Shown here piece by piece: positions 43,374-53,052 of a stretch of 64,000 nucleotides of DNA. Below the pieces are notes generated by a model. It searched no databases. It was not told the DNA's origin and saw only the letters and a program-made list of their open reading frames with translations. Position numbers and translations under genes: made by a program. Numbering within the stretch: position 1 is the stretch's first letter; the number at the start of each line of letters is the position of its first letter. This DNA comes from Lysobacter sp. M2-1 (GTDB lineage Bacteria > Pseudomonadota > Gammaproteobacteria > Xanthomonadales > Xanthomonadaceae), in contig NZ_JAKPBU010000003.1 in the NCBI RefSeq assembly GCF_022662495.1, positions 62,001 through 126,000 of the forward strand, given 5' to 3'.

Positions 43374-46169
43374 CTACTGTCCGTACACACCCACGTGCCG
43401 GCTCGCGGCGGCGGCGAACGCAGCGCGCGACACCGTGCGGCCCGGGTCGAAGTACGCATGCAATACCGGCTGCAGGTCGAACGGCCCCTGGGTCAGGGCG
43501 AAGCGCGCATCGATCAGGCCCAGGTCCAGGGCGAGCTGCACGTAGCCGCGCAGCGGGGCCGGGATCGATGCGGCGTCGTCGATCGGGATGCGCACACCGT
43601 CATGCAGCACGCTCACTCCGGCGTTGCTCGCCTTGGTGAGGCTGCTGTCCAGGGTATAGCTGGCGGCGGCGGTGGCGTAGGCCTTGATCTGGTAGGTATA
43701 GGTGCCTGCCCGGGTCACGGCGTAGCTCAGCGTCTCCGGGTTGCCGGTGGTCGCAGCGGACGCCACTGGATTGCCGTCCGGGTCCAGCAGCACCAGATCG
43801 ATATCCTGCGCGGGCACGCCGCTGTCCCAGGTCAGCAGCGCCTGGATGCGGCTGACGTCGCTGCCAACCTGGATCGGGACCTGATCGGTCTGCATGCCGT
43901 CCACCGATACCCCGAACGCGCCGGAGTAACGCGTGGTCTGGATTCCGGTGGCCAGGGCCTGCGCCTGTGCTTGCAGGCCCAGGCTTTGCACCAGCGAATA
44001 GGCCAGGCTGACGCGGGTGACCACGTCGGTCGGGCGGAATGCACCGTTGAGTCTGCCCATCACGGCATCCTGGCGATGGCTCAGGTCGCGTTGCGCGGCG
44101 CCGCGCGTGGCGACGGCTTCCGCGAACGGAAGCAGCGGGTCCGAAGCGGAAACATCGGAGAAGCTCGACAGGCCCGATAGCGGCAATTGCTGGCGCACGC
44201 CCGATCCCATGGTCAGATAGTTGGCCATTTCGCCGCGGGTCAGCGCCTGGTCGGGACGGAAGTAGCCATCGCTGTAACTGTCCACAAGCCGGTTGGCCAC
44301 GCCAAACTCGATGAACTGCCGTCCCGGATGGGTCGCGATGTCGCGCAGACCGCTGAACCCGTCGATGCGCAGCTGCTTGACGTTGACGTCGATGGTGCCG
44401 GGAACGCCATAGCCATTGGTGACCTTGGCCGGGTCCAGCGCCGCGCCCGAGACCGAACCGACGCCGCGCACGGTCAGCGTCCAGGTGCCGGGTACCCCGG
44501 GCGCGGTCACCGCGATGTTCTCGCCCAGTACCGGCAGCGCGATCGAGGAACCGTAGCGGTTGCCATTGGGATCGGTCAGCGAGATCGCCACCGTATTGTC
44601 GCCGACGTTGGCACGCGCGGCGACCACGGCGATGTCGTTGCCGACGGTGAACTGCTGCGATCCGGTGGGCCCGACCGGGCTGAAGTCGATGGCGTAGTCC
44701 TGGCTGCTGCCGATGGATACGTTGGCGTTGGCGTTGAACGTACGGTTGGCATTGACCGTCTTGCCGAAGCCGCCGTTGCCCAGCGCCTTCTGCACTGCGG
44801 CGTAAGCGTTGACGTAGCCGGCTCCGGTCTCCCAGGACTCGTTGCCGGGAATGTTGCTGGCGGTCTCCTGCAGGATCCGCTTGACCTCGCGCCAGGACAT
44901 CGACGGGTTCGCTTCCAGCATCAGCGCGACGACGCCGGCGATATGAGGCGCCGCCATCGACGTGCCGGACATATGCGTGTACTGGGCGGCCAGCGCAGGC
45001 CCGAGCACTTCCACGTCGGTCTGTGCAGCGGTCTTGTCGATCGTGCCGAGCGAAGCGCGCGTCGAAACGATGTCCACGCCGGGCGCGGTCACCGTAGGCC
45101 GATCGGCCCAGGTGTAGCTCTGGCCATCGATGACCACGGTGCCGCCCTTGCCGGCTTCCCCGCGCGAGGAAAAATCAGCCAGCCGTCCCTGCTTGTCGCC
45201 GGCCGCCACGGTCACCACCCACGGCGCCTTCTTGAAGTTGCCGGTGATGGTGCCTTCGCCGGAGCCGGCATTGCCGGCCGAGAACACCACCACCACTCCG
45301 CGGTCGGACAGCGCCTTGGTCGCGATGTTGGTGGGATCGTCGGGATCGAATTCGGTGCCGACGTCGCCGGTATTGCCGAATGAGTTGGACACCACACGGA
45401 TGTTGTATTGCGCCTGGTGGGTGAGGGCGTAGTCGAAGCCGCCGACCGTATCCAGGACGAACAGCGCAGCGCCCGAGCCATATCCGATGATGCCGGCGCC
45501 GGGTGCCACGCCTTCGAAATCCAGACCCGAAGCGGCGCCGTTGCCGCCGATGATGCCGGCGCAGTGGGTACCGTGACCGCCGCCGATATCGGTGTTCGCC
45601 ACACCCTCGATGTAGGTCACCGGCAGCAGGGTATCGACCGCATGCAGGTTGGTCTGCGCGGCCACGTTCTGCTTCACGTGCTGCGGGTATTTGAGATCGG
45701 GATGCAGTCCGTCCACGCCAGAGTCGTTGACCAGCACCCCGATGCCGCGGCCACTGACCGGAAGGCCGGCGATGCGGATGTTCTCGTCGGTGCGCAGCTT
45801 GTCCACGCCGGTCAGCGCGGTGGCTTCGCGGTTCTCGAAGGACAGCGGCGCGTTGTGCCAGACCGAACGCACCTCGGGCATCTGCAGCAGCGCCCGCACC
45901 TGGGCGGGAGTGGCGCGCACGCCGACGATCGGCAGCGCACGCATGCTGACACCCCGCAGCCCCAGCCCCGTCAGCGCCTGCATCTGCGAGGCGCTGGCCG
46001 GACCATCGCCGTGGAAGCTGACGATCACTTCCAGGGTTTCGCCGGCGGCGACTGCCGGCAGCAGACGTTCGAGCTGCAGATCGAGCTTCCTTGCTTCGGC
46101 AAACATGGGTGTGGCGAAGATCGCGGCCGCGAGCAGGCTGGCGCGCAGGACGTTCGAAGCGGAAGGCAT
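43374..46169 (-). CDS. Secreted S8 subtilase with S-layer-homology-like C-terminal repeats
   Basis: This 931-residue protein has a signal peptide (LRASLLAAAIFATPMFAEA). An inhibitor-like propeptide (about 28-115) is followed by the catalytic domain with Asp149 (VNDSGVDGLHPDL), His199 (GGGHGTHCAGIIGG) and Ser404 (HMSGTSMAAPHIAG). Then come beta domains, the last a prepeptidase-like domain (VPAQDIDLVLLDPDGNPV). SLH-like repeats are visible at about 615-670 (VDSYSDGYFRPDQALTRGEM) and 880-930 (HAYFDPGRTVSRAAFAAAAS). It is probably an extracellular or surface protease. Confidence 0.92.
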   Translation of the reverse strand: MPSASNVLRASLLAAAIFATPMFAEARKLDLQLERLLPAVAAGETLEVIVSFHGDGPASASQMQALTGLGLRGVSMRALPIVGVRATPAQVRALLQMPEVRSVWHNAPLSFENREATALTGVDKLRTDENIRIAGLPVSGRGIGVLVNDSGVDGLHPDLKYPQHVKQNVAAQTNLHAVDTLLPVTYIEGVANTDIGGGHGTHCAGIIGGNGAASGLDFEGVAPGAGIIGYGSGAALFVLDTVGGFDYALTHQAQYNIRVVSNSFGNTGDVGTEFDPDDPTNIATKALSDRGVVVVFSAGNAGSGEGTITGNFKKAPWVVTVAAGDKQGRLADFSSRGEAGKGGTVVIDGQSYTWADRPTVTAPGVDIVSTRASLGTIDKTAAQTDVEVLGPALAAQYTHMSGTSMAAPHIAGVVALMLEANPSMSWREVKRILQETASNIPGNESWETGAGYVNAYAAVQKALGNGGFGKTVNANRTFNANANVSIGSSQDYAIDFSPVGPTGSQQFTVGNDIAVVAARANVGDNTVAISLTDPNGNRYGSSIALPVLGENIAVTAPGVPGTWTLTVRGVGSVSGAALDPAKVTNGYGVPGTIDVNVKQLRIDGFSGLRDIATHPGRQFIEFGVANRLVDSYSDGYFRPDQALTRGEMANYLTMGSGVRQQLPLSGLSSFSDVSASDPLLPFAEAVATRGAAQRDLSHRQDAVMGRLNGAFRPTDVVTRVSLAYSLVQSLGLQAQAQALATGIQTTRYSGAFGVSVDGMQTDQVPIQVGSDVSRIQALLTWDSGVPAQDIDLVLLDPDGNPVASAATTGNPETLSYAVTRAGTYTYQIKAYATAAASYTLDSSLTKASNAGVSVLHDGVRIPIDDAASIPAPLRGYVQLALDLGLIDARFALTQGPFDLQPVLHAYFDPGRTVSRAAFAAAASRHVGVYGQ

Positions 46170-46285
46170 GTGGTGAGCCCCTGGAATCGGCGCGGAGTGC
46201 GCACTGCGCAGCATCCGCAGCTCTGCCACGGCGCGCATCGGGGTGATCCCTCAACCGGCGCGGGGGGAAACCCCCGGACCCGGGG

Positions 46286-46834
46286 TCAGAATAGGGCGGC
46301 GTCCGGCACCAGCCAGAGCGATGTGCCGGCCAGCGTGCTGCCGATGACGGTGGCGGCCAGCACATCGCTGGGATAGTGCAGGCCCAGCACCACGCGCGAG
46401 GCAGCCACGCTGGCACTGAAGGGAATCAGCAGCCACGCGAGCATCGGGTAGTAGGCGAGTGCCACCAGGGTGAAAGCCACCGCGTGCAGCGTGTGCCCGG
46501 AAGGGAAGCTGAATTCGTCCAGCGGTGCGACCCAGGCCCGGATCCGCACGTCGCTGGCGAACGGACGCGGCCGTTTCGTCCAGCGCTTGAGCAGTTTGTA
46601 CAGCAGCAGCGAGGCCAGACCCGTCGCCGCCATGTGCCCGGCCGCCTGCGGCCCGTTCGAGCCGCCAAGCGCGATCATGCCGAGCATCAGCGCATACCAG
46701 GCGACACCGTCGCCGAGCCGGCTGACCGCGGCGAAATAGCGCAGCACGCCGGCACGCGCGCACCAGCGGTTGGTCCGCAGGCACCAGCCCGCGTCGTGCA
46801 GGGCGATGCGCTCAGGCAAGGGCGGGTTGCGCAT
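46286..46834 (-). CDS. PAP2-family phosphatase
   Basis: This 182-residue membrane protein has the full acid phosphatase signature: KRWTKRPRPF (KX6RP), FSFPSGHTLHAVAF (PSGH) and ASRVVLGLHYPSDVLA (SRX5HX3D). Five or so hydrophobic helices are present. It probably dephosphorylates a lipid phosphate such as undecaprenyl pyrophosphate or phosphatidic acid. The start region overlaps the end of the glycosyltransferase gene by 23 bp. Confidence 0.9.
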   Translation of the reverse strand: MRNPPLPERIALHDAGWCLRTNRWCARAGVLRYFAAVSRLGDGVAWYALMLGMIALGGSNGPQAAGHMAATGLASLLLYKLLKRWTKRPRPFASDVRIRAWVAPLDEFSFPSGHTLHAVAFTLVALAYYPMLAWLLIPFSASVAASRVVLGLHYPSDVLAATVIGSTLAGTSLWLVPDAALF

Positions 46835-47963
46835 CGTGCTCGCTCCGCAGGCGGACGATCCGTTGCAGCAAGTCGTCGAAATCGGCCGAGACCTGCGCCG
46901 GGCGCAGCTTGCGCACGCCTTCGCGCGCCTCGACGCCCATGCTCCGGCGGGTCGCGTCGTCGCAACCCAGCCGGCAAACCGCGGCGACGAATGCCTCGTC
47001 ATCGCTGCCCTCGATCGCGACGCCGTTGACGCCGTCGATCAGATGCTCCCTCGCCGCGCCATAGCGGAAGGCCACCGTCGCCACGCCGCTGGCCATGGCC
47101 TCGATGGTCACGTTGCCGAAGGTTTCCGAATGGCTCGGGAACACGAACAGGTCGGCGCTGGCGAAATGCGCAGCCAGATCCTCGTCGCGGCGCAGCCCGC
47201 AGTAGACGAAATCCGGATTCGCCCGCTGGATGCCCGCCAGTTCAGGGCCTTCACCGACCCAGACGAAGCGCGCATCGGGGCGTTGCTGCTGCAGCGCGCG
47301 GAAGGCGCGCACCGCCAATGGCAGGTTCTTCTCCGCTGCCACACGACCGAGATAGATCGCAGCCACACCGTCGGGCGCCACGCCCCATGCATCGCGCAAT
47401 GCCTGGCTGCGGCGCGCCGGGTCGAAGCGCGTCGTATCGACTGCGCGCGGCAGGTGCACCACATCGCTGAACCGCTCGCCGTTGAGGAAATCGGCCAACT
47501 CGCAGGTCGGCACCAGGGTGGCGTCGGATGTGTTGTGGAAGCGGCGCATCCAGGCCAATGCGACCGGCTGCAGGAACCCGACGCCGTAATCATGCGTGTA
47601 TTCGTCGAACCGGGTGTGGAAACCCGATGCGACGGGAATGCCCAGGCGCTGCGCGGTGCGCATCGCCGACCAGCCCAGCGGACCCTCGGTGGCGATGTAG
47701 ATCGCGTCCGGACGGCGCCGCGTCCACAGCTTGCGCAGGGCACGGTGCGCTGGAAAACCAAAGCGCATGCCCGGATAGCGCGGGATCTGCGCGCTGGGCG
47801 TCAGCAGCTCATGCGGTGCAGCGACCTGGTCCGACGTCTGCCGCGGACGCACGACATCGACTTCGTGGCCGCGGTTGCGCAGACCCTGTTCCTTGGCCAG
47901 CACGGTGAGCGCAACGCCGTTGACTTCCGGCGGGTAGGTCTCGGTGACGATCGCATAGCGCAT
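46812..47963 (-). CDS. GT4-type glycosyltransferase
   Basis: This 383-residue GT-B enzyme opens MRYAIVTETYPPEVNGVALTV, the family entry with a Pro-Pro-x-x-x-G loop. The C-terminal half has YLGRVAAEKNLPLAVRAF, FVWVGEGPELAGIQ and the E-x7-E motif in PSHSETFGNVTIEAMASG. It resembles mannosyl/glucuronosyl transferases acting on lipids. GAGGAG before ATG 47963 supports the start. The pairing with a PAP2 enzyme suggests a glycolipid pathway, which is inference. Confidence 0.9.
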   Translation of the reverse strand: MRYAIVTETYPPEVNGVALTVLAKEQGLRNRGHEVDVVRPRQTSDQVAAPHELLTPSAQIPRYPGMRFGFPAHRALRKLWTRRRPDAIYIATEGPLGWSAMRTAQRLGIPVASGFHTRFDEYTHDYGVGFLQPVALAWMRRFHNTSDATLVPTCELADFLNGERFSDVVHLPRAVDTTRFDPARRSQALRDAWGVAPDGVAAIYLGRVAAEKNLPLAVRAFRALQQQRPDARFVWVGEGPELAGIQRANPDFVYCGLRRDEDLAAHFASADLFVFPSHSETFGNVTIEAMASGVATVAFRYGAAREHLIDGVNGVAIEGSDDEAFVAAVCRLGCDDATRRSMGVEAREGVRKLRPAQVSADFDDLLQRIVRLRSEHDAQPALA

Positions 47964-48046
47964 GCGCGGCTCCTCGTTTCGGGGAGCGTGCGCCGCGCGC
48001 ATGAAGCGCCGATGTCAGAACCGTGTCGCCACGGTGACAGGGGCCG

Positions 48047-48751
48047 CTAGCCGCCCCGCAGCAGTGGATAGGGGTTGACCGGCGTCCCTTTCCACCACTG
48101 CTTCTCGGGCCCGAGCAGGAAGATGGCGAAATGCAGGTGTGGACCGTCCGGGCTGGCGTTGCCGGTGCTGCCGACGGTGCCGATCACGTCGCCGCGCCGC
48201 AGCTGCATGCCTTCGTGCAGGCCCGGCGCGTAGCTGTCCAGATGCGCGTAGTAGTAGGCGTAAGTGGCGGAGGGGTCGAACTGGTAGACGGTCAGGCCGC
48301 CTGCGTCGCTGGTGAACAGTTTTTCGACCTTTCCATCCACCGCGGCCACCACGGGAGTTCCGCGCGGGGCCATGATGTCGAGCGCTTCGTGGATGCGGGT
48401 GCCGCCGCGCGTCTGGTTGTAGGTGTCCCCGAGCTGTTCGGGACGGACGCCGCGGACCGGCATCAGCAGCGCGGTGCCTGGAGGCGTCGCGGACGGCGCT
48501 GCTACGGGTGGTGCGGAGCTCACGGGCGCCGCGGGCGGAGCAGGAGACGGGGTCGTCGGACCGTGCGGTTCGCCGCTCCGATCAGGTTCGAGCGGGGCTG
48601 CGACATTGCCGTCTGCCGAGGCCCGGACCGTACTGGTCGTCGCAACCGCCGGCGCACCCACGCCGCCGCGATCATGCCGCGTCATCAGGAAGTAGACGAC
48701 GTTCGCGCCGACCAGAACGCCGGCAATGAACAGCAGCAGTCCCTTGAGCAT
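48047..48751 (-). CDS. M23 family (LytM) metallopeptidase
   Basis: This 234-residue protein has an N-terminal membrane anchor (LKGLLLFIAGVLVGANVVYFL) and a long Pro/Ala/Ser-rich spacer (about 45-95). The LytM domain shows TRIHEALDIMAPRGTPVVAA (zinc His and Asp) and SPDGPHLHFAIFLLG (HxH). The first ligand reads H-E-A-L-D in place of the more common H-x-G-x-D. It is a predicted peptidoglycan endopeptidase or amidase activator. It follows the L,D-transpeptidase gene by 25 bp. Confidence 0.88.
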   Translation of the reverse strand: MLKGLLLFIAGVLVGANVVYFLMTRHDRGGVGAPAVATTSTVRASADGNVAAPLEPDRSGEPHGPTTPSPAPPAAPVSSAPPVAAPSATPPGTALLMPVRGVRPEQLGDTYNQTRGGTRIHEALDIMAPRGTPVVAAVDGKVEKLFTSDAGGLTVYQFDPSATYAYYYAHLDSYAPGLHEGMQLRRGDVIGTVGSTGNASPDGPHLHFAIFLLGPEKQWWKGTPVNPYPLLRGG

Positions 48752-48776
48752 GGCTCGCTCCCGTCTCCGTTCGCCG

Positions 48777-50009
48777 TCAGTCCTGCAGGGTCGCCGGCAT
48801 GCCGGGAGAGACGACCCTGGCCAGCGCTTCCACGCTCCAATTGGTCATCCGGATGCAGCCGTTGGACTCGCTCTTGCCGATCTTGGCCGGCTCGGCCGTG
48901 CCGTGGATGCCGTAATGATCCTTGGACAGGTCGATCCAGGTCGTGCCCACCGGATTGTTGGGGCCTGCCGGAATTTTCGCCTTGCGGTCGGTCTTCTTGG
49001 TCCCGGCGATCAGCTTGGGATCGAAATGCCAGACCGGATCGCGGGCCACGCCATTGATCTTCCACTCGCCGATCGGCAGCGGGAACTGCGCGCTGCCGGT
49101 GGTCACCGGAAACTGTCCCAGCACCTTGCCCGAATCGTCCAGCAATTGCAGCGCCGAGAGCGATTTGCTCACGACCACCTTGGCCGGTTTGGGCAGATGC
49201 GCGGCGGCAGCGACATGGGGCACGGTGATGGTGGTTCCGGCCACGCTGAAGTCGACGTTCGGATTGAGCTTGTTCAGCAGCGCCGGGCTGGCATGGAACT
49301 TCTCGCCCAGCGCTTCCTCGACCGAGGAATACGGCAAGGCATCGAGTTGCGATTTCGCCATGGTGTCCGCCGGGATCTCCCGGAACGGCCCATCGACATC
49401 GTCCTGGGTCAGGGTGTACTCGACCAGGATCGGCGCGGTGTCGGCGTTGAGCCGCTCCCAGGTCGCGGCGTCGAGTTCGCCGGTCGCGGGCAGGTCGTGC
49501 GCCTTCTGGTAGGCGGCGACTGCGCGCGCCTGATTGCTGCCGACCGCGCCGTCGATCTCGCCCGGAGAAAAGAATGCGCGTTCCAGCAGCACCTGTGCGC
49601 GCAGTGGGCTGTCCTTGGCCAGGGTCGCATCGTCTTCCGCGGCCGTCGCCAACGCTGCCGGATCGATCACGACGTCTTGCTGCGAGGGCTGCGTGACGGC
49701 GCCGACCGTGGGGTCTTTCGCGGCCGGATCCGATGGAGCGACGGGCGGCGTGTCATCGGTGGCTTCGATCATGACCTTCGACAGATCAATGCCGGTGTCG
49801 GCGATGCCTTCGCCCACGGCGGCCGGCTGCGGGGCAGCTGCCGGCTGTGGCGAAACGGGAGCGGATGGCGGTGCCGGCTCGGTCCCGGCTGCGGATTGGG
49901 AAGCCGACGGCGTGGACTGGATGCAGGCGCTCAGGCCGGCGGTCAGCGCGAGCAGGGTCGCGAACGAGGTGGAACGTACCGGCAGCAGCATTGCCTTGGA
50001 AGATCGCAT
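48777..50009 (-). CDS. L,D-transpeptidase with peptidoglycan-binding domain (lipoprotein)
   Basis: This 410-residue protein has a signal with lipobox TAGLSAC (Cys about 29), a long Pro/Ala-rich region and a PG-binding-1-like domain (about 135-185: [20 protein letters not shown]). A YkuD domain follows with [20 protein letters not shown] and SNGCIRMTN, holding the catalytic His and Cys. It forms 3-3 crosslinks or anchors proteins to peptidoglycan. ATG 50009 is chosen over 50105 because the signal peptide starts there. Confidence 0.92.
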   Translation of the reverse strand: MRSSKAMLLPVRSTSFATLLALTAGLSACIQSTPSASQSAAGTEPAPPSAPVSPQPAAAPQPAAVGEGIADTGIDLSKVMIEATDDTPPVAPSDPAAKDPTVGAVTQPSQQDVVIDPAALATAAEDDATLAKDSPLRAQVLLERAFFSPGEIDGAVGSNQARAVAAYQKAHDLPATGELDAATWERLNADTAPILVEYTLTQDDVDGPFREIPADTMAKSQLDALPYSSVEEALGEKFHASPALLNKLNPNVDFSVAGTTITVPHVAAAAHLPKPAKVVVSKSLSALQLLDDSGKVLGQFPVTTGSAQFPLPIGEWKINGVARDPVWHFDPKLIAGTKKTDRKAKIPAGPNNPVGTTWIDLSKDHYGIHGTAEPAKIGKSESNGCIRMTNWSVEALARVVSPGMPATLQD

Positions 50010-50055
50010 TGGGGTTCCCGATGAGATGTCAAATCGGGCGCGATCCTGCTGCGGC

Positions 50056-50850
50056 TCAACGTGCTGCAGCGTGAAGGGCACCTCCGCCGGCAGTAATGCG
50101 TTCATCCTGGCGACAGCCCAGGTAGCGCGAACCAGTCAGCCAGCGTTCGTCGGGGTAATAGGCGAACAGCATCTGCCCCTGCTTGAGCGAATCGATCACC
50201 TCGCGCGCCACCTGAGGCCGCAGCGCGGGGCAGCCGAGGCTGCGACCGAGCCTTCCCTGTGCGAGTGCCTTGAGCGGATCGACGTACCAGGCGCCATGCA
50301 TCACGATCGCGCGCTGTCTGGCCAGGTCGTTGACGCCGGGTTCGAGGCCGTCCATGCGCAGCGAATAGCCGTTCTCGCCATCGTAGGTTTCGGCGGTGCG
50401 GAACAGGCCGATGCTCGATTGCAGGCTGCCTTCGACGTTGGAGAAACGCCGCGCGAGGTTGTCGCCGGTATTGCGGCCATGGGCGACGAATTCGCTGTAC
50501 AGCAGGCGTTCCTGCGCCAGATCGAAGACCCACAGGCGTTGTTCGGTCGACGGACGCGAATAGTCGATCACGGCCAGCCGCCGGGCCATGGGCGCATCGC
50601 CGTGGGCGGCCGCGCACTGTTGCGCCTCCAGGGCCAGGCGAATCACCTTGGGATCGGCGACGCCCGCCAGCGTGGCGAGCTTGGTGGCGAGGTCGGGGGG
50701 CGCAACCGGAGGCGCGACCATAGGCGCGATGGTCGGTCTGGGGATCGGAGGAGGTGCGGTAGCCGTCTGCTGCGCCTGGCGCGGAACGCAGCCCTGGCTG
50801 AGCAGCAGTGCCGAAGCCAGGGCGGCAAACCTGAAAGGGCGCAGGGTCAT
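50056..50850 (-). CDS. Murein L,D-transpeptidase catalytic domain family lipoprotein
   Basis: This 264-residue protein has a lipobox (SALLLSQGC, Cys about 21). The family core contains [42 protein letters not shown] and [11 protein letters not shown], with the catalytic Cys in [19 protein letters not shown]. It is distinct in sequence from the YkuD enzyme downstream but has the same His/Cys chemistry. The YkuD gene begins 46 bp downstream, so the two envelope genes probably share a transcript. Confidence 0.85.
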   Translation of the reverse strand: MTLRPFRFAALASALLLSQGCVPRQAQQTATAPPPIPRPTIAPMVAPPVAPPDLATKLATLAGVADPKVIRLALEAQQCAAAHGDAPMARRLAVIDYSRPSTEQRLWVFDLAQERLLYSEFVAHGRNTGDNLARRFSNVEGSLQSSIGLFRTAETYDGENGYSLRMDGLEPGVNDLARQRAIVMHGAWYVDPLKALAQGRLGRSLGCPALRPQVAREVIDSLKQGQMLFAYYPDERWLTGSRYLGCRQDERITAGGGALHAAAR

Positions 50851-50918
50851 CGCAGCAGGATACCGGGCGCCGCCCTCACATACCTGACTCACGGCGCACG
50901 CCCGTTACCGGGCTGCGT

Positions 50919-51236
50919 TCAAGGGGCGATCACTGTCCCCAGCACCCGCCGGGTTTCCTCTCCGTCCCGGCGCCCGAGCGCTTCGGCGGCCTCGGCCAGC
51001 CATTGCAGTGCCGCATCCGGGCCTGCGTCTTCGACCCGCCGCTGGTACTCGGGCAGCAGCGCGCGCAGGTCGTTCGCCAGCTGGTCGGCCCTGGCCTGGA
51101 AATGCCGCCGCATCACCCCTTCGCCGACATCGTCCAGCTCACCCGCCTCGCGCATCCGCGCTAGCTGGGCTTCGATGTCGCCCAGCACCGGCACCTGCGC
51201 TTCGGGCAGGTCCCCTTGCGGGGACGGCAGGATCAC
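50919..51236 (-). CDS. Small helical protein, coupled pair member B
   Basis: This 105-residue protein is predominantly helical and charged (DIEAQLARMREAGELDDVGEG, HFQARADQLANDLRALLPEYQRR). The C-terminal part LGRRDGEETRRVLGTVIAP could be a membrane-proximal helix. No signal, membrane segment or known family was seen. Its ATG overlaps the stop of the gene at 51233-51433 (ATGA), so the two are coupled. Confidence 0.6.
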   Translation of the reverse strand: MILPSPQGDLPEAQVPVLGDIEAQLARMREAGELDDVGEGVMRRHFQARADQLANDLRALLPEYQRRVEDAGPDAALQWLAEAAEALGRRDGEETRRVLGTVIAP

Positions 51237-51433
51237 GAAGTGAAACCCCTGACGTAGCTGTTGAGGGCGGTCTGCGCGACCTCGGGCAAATCCACACCTT
51301 GCTGCTGCATGGTCTGGCCGATCATCTGGGTGCCGACGTCCACTGCCATGCGCATGAGTTCGCTGGTGCCGCCGGTGACGTAAGCGGCCGCGAGACGGGC
51401 CGCGATGTCGACGATATCGCCGATGCCGAACAT
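51233..51433 (-). CDS. Small 66-residue protein, coupled pair member A
   Basis: This 66-residue protein (MFGIGDIVDIAARLAAAYVT, then GGTSELMRMAVDVGTQMIGQ) looks like an amphipathic helix pair and has no charged core. A strong AGGAGG lies six bases before ATG 51433, supporting real translation. The frame stays open far upstream through ppx sequence, but that is an overlapping shadow. No family was recognised. It precedes the 105-residue partner and lies downstream of ppx. Confidence 0.55.
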   Translation of the reverse strand: MFGIGDIVDIAARLAAAYVTGGTSELMRMAVDVGTQMIGQTMQQQGVDLPEVAQTALNSYVRGFTS

Positions 51434-51510
51434 GGGAAGCCTCCTGCCATTGGGACGCCTGCAGTTTCGCCGCTTGCAGTGGCCGGGCAAGCTGGGGCGG
51501 ACCCTAGGGT

Positions 51511-53052
51511 TCAGGTCCCCACCGTCTGCAACCTGATCCCGAGTCCGGCCATGTCTTCGGGCTCGCCGAGCAGGTCGGCCCTGAGCAGGGGCCGGCCATC
51601 GAGCCAGCCCCGGGGCAGCCGGAGTTCCAGCGCGTTGCCGTCCGCGGTGAGCTGCAGCTCCGGCAATGGCGCATTTTCCTGCGAGCGGTTGAGCAGCACT
51701 GCCAGCCGCAGCAGGGCCGCGCAACGACGGGCGGCCGGAACCAGGCGGTCGGGCAGGGCGTCGAAGGCGGATTTGGGGATCCCGCGGCGATGCGTGCGCA
51801 CCAGCGCCGCCAGGAACCGCTGGTCCTGCTGCGAGAAGCCGGCGATATCGGAGTTGGCCAGCACATAGGTGCCGTGCACGTGGTACTGGCTGTGGGCGAT
51901 CGCCAGGCCCACCTCGTGCAGTCGCGCGGCCCAGGCCAGCATCTGACGCGCGTCCGCATCCAGCGACCAGGCGTCTGCGACGCGATCGAACAGCCGCATC
52001 GCGGTCGCCAGCACCCGATTGGCCTGTGCGGCATCCACCCCGTAGCGCTGGGTGAGGGCGTGGACCGACGCCTCGCGTGGATCGTCGGCGCCGCCGCGCC
52101 CGAGCATGTCGTAGAGCACGCCCTCGCGCAGCGCGGCTTTGCTCACCGCCATGCGCTCGATGCCGAGCACTTCGAACGCGGCTTCCAGCACCAGGACGCC
52201 ACCGGCGATCACCGGCCGCCGGTCGTCGGACAGGTCCGGCAGGTCGATGCGGTCGATCTCGCCGGCCATCAGCATCCGGTCGCGTACCTGCAGCAGCGCC
52301 TCGGCGGTGATCGCGCCCTTGGTCAGCTTCATCGCGGCGCAGATCCCGCCGATGGCCTTGATCGTGCCTGAAGAGCCCAGCGCCTCGTTCCAGCCGACGC
52401 TGCGATAGCGGCGCGCGAACTGCTGGAATTCGGCTTCCACCTCGATCGACGCCTCCCTCCACTTCTTCCTGGTCAGTTTGCCGTTGCCGAAGAACCGGCG
52501 CGTGCTCGCCACGCAGCCGACCTGCAGGCTTTCGCGTTCGCGCGCATCGAAGCCGCTGCCGATGATGCACTCGGTGGAACCGCCGCCGATGTCGATCAGC
52601 AGCCGCGTCTGTCCGGGCTTGGGCGGCTGCGCATGGGCAACGCCCAGGTACACCAGACGCGCTTCCTCGCGACCGGACACTACTTCGATCGCGTGGCCCA
52701 GGGCGGTTTCCGCCGGCATCAGAAACGCCTGTGGCGAGGCCAGCGCGCGCACGGTGTTGGTGGCGACTGCGCGTACCCGCTGCGGCGGGATGTCGCCGAT
52801 GCGCTGGCCGAAGCGCGACAGGCATTCCAGCGCACGCTGGCGGACCACCGGATCCAGTCCACCTTTGCCGTCCAGTCCCTCGGCCATGCGCACGGTTTCG
52901 CGTAGCCTGTCGACGATCCGCAGCTGCCCCAGCGTATGTCGCGCAACCACCATGTGGAAGCTGTTCGAACCCAGGTCGAGTGCGGCGAGCAGGTCGCCGT
53001 CGCTCAGCGCGGAGCCGACCGGTTCCGGGTCCTGGCGCGCGGCGTCGTTCAT
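51511..53052 (-). CDS. ppx: Exopolyphosphatase
   Basis: This 513-residue Ppx/GppA ASKHA-fold protein has AALDLGSNSFHMVVA (phosphate-1 motif), TRLLIDIGGGSTECIIG (phosphate-2) and ALGSSGTIKAIGGICAAM. A C-terminal HD-like helical domain is marked by LAWAARLHEVGLAIAHSQYH. It degrades polyphosphate from the chain end. Its start overlaps the ppk stop by four bases, so synthesis and degradation genes are coupled. Confidence 0.96.
   Translation of the reverse strand: MNDAARQDPEPVGSALSDGDLLAALDLGSNSFHMVVARHTLGQLRIVDRLRETVRMAEGLDGKGGLDPVVRQRALECLSRFGQRIGDIPPQRVRAVATNTVRALASPQAFLMPAETALGHAIEVVSGREEARLVYLGVAHAQPPKPGQTRLLIDIGGGSTECIIGSGFDARERESLQVGCVASTRRFFGNGKLTRKKWREASIEVEAEFQQFARRYRSVGWNEALGSSGTIKAIGGICAAMKLTKGAITAEALLQVRDRMLMAGEIDRIDLPDLSDDRRPVIAGGVLVLEAAFEVLGIERMAVSKAALREGVLYDMLGRGGADDPREASVHALTQRYGVDAAQANRVLATAMRLFDRVADAWSLDADARQMLAWAARLHEVGLAIAHSQYHVHGTYVLANSDIAGFSQQDQRFLAALVRTHRRGIPKSAFDALPDRLVPAARRCAALLRLAVLLNRSQENAPLPELQLTADGNALELRLPRGWLDGRPLLRADLLGEPEDMAGLGIRLQTVGT

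Noticed and set aside
44187..45383. 398-residue plus-strand frame opposite the subtilase
   Set aside because: Antisense shadow; the subtilase triad and signal peptide are on the other strand.
46263..46280. GGGGG..CCCCC hairpin between the subtilase and PAP2 genes
   Set aside because: Low-complexity G/C runs without a T-tract; could be chance in this composition.
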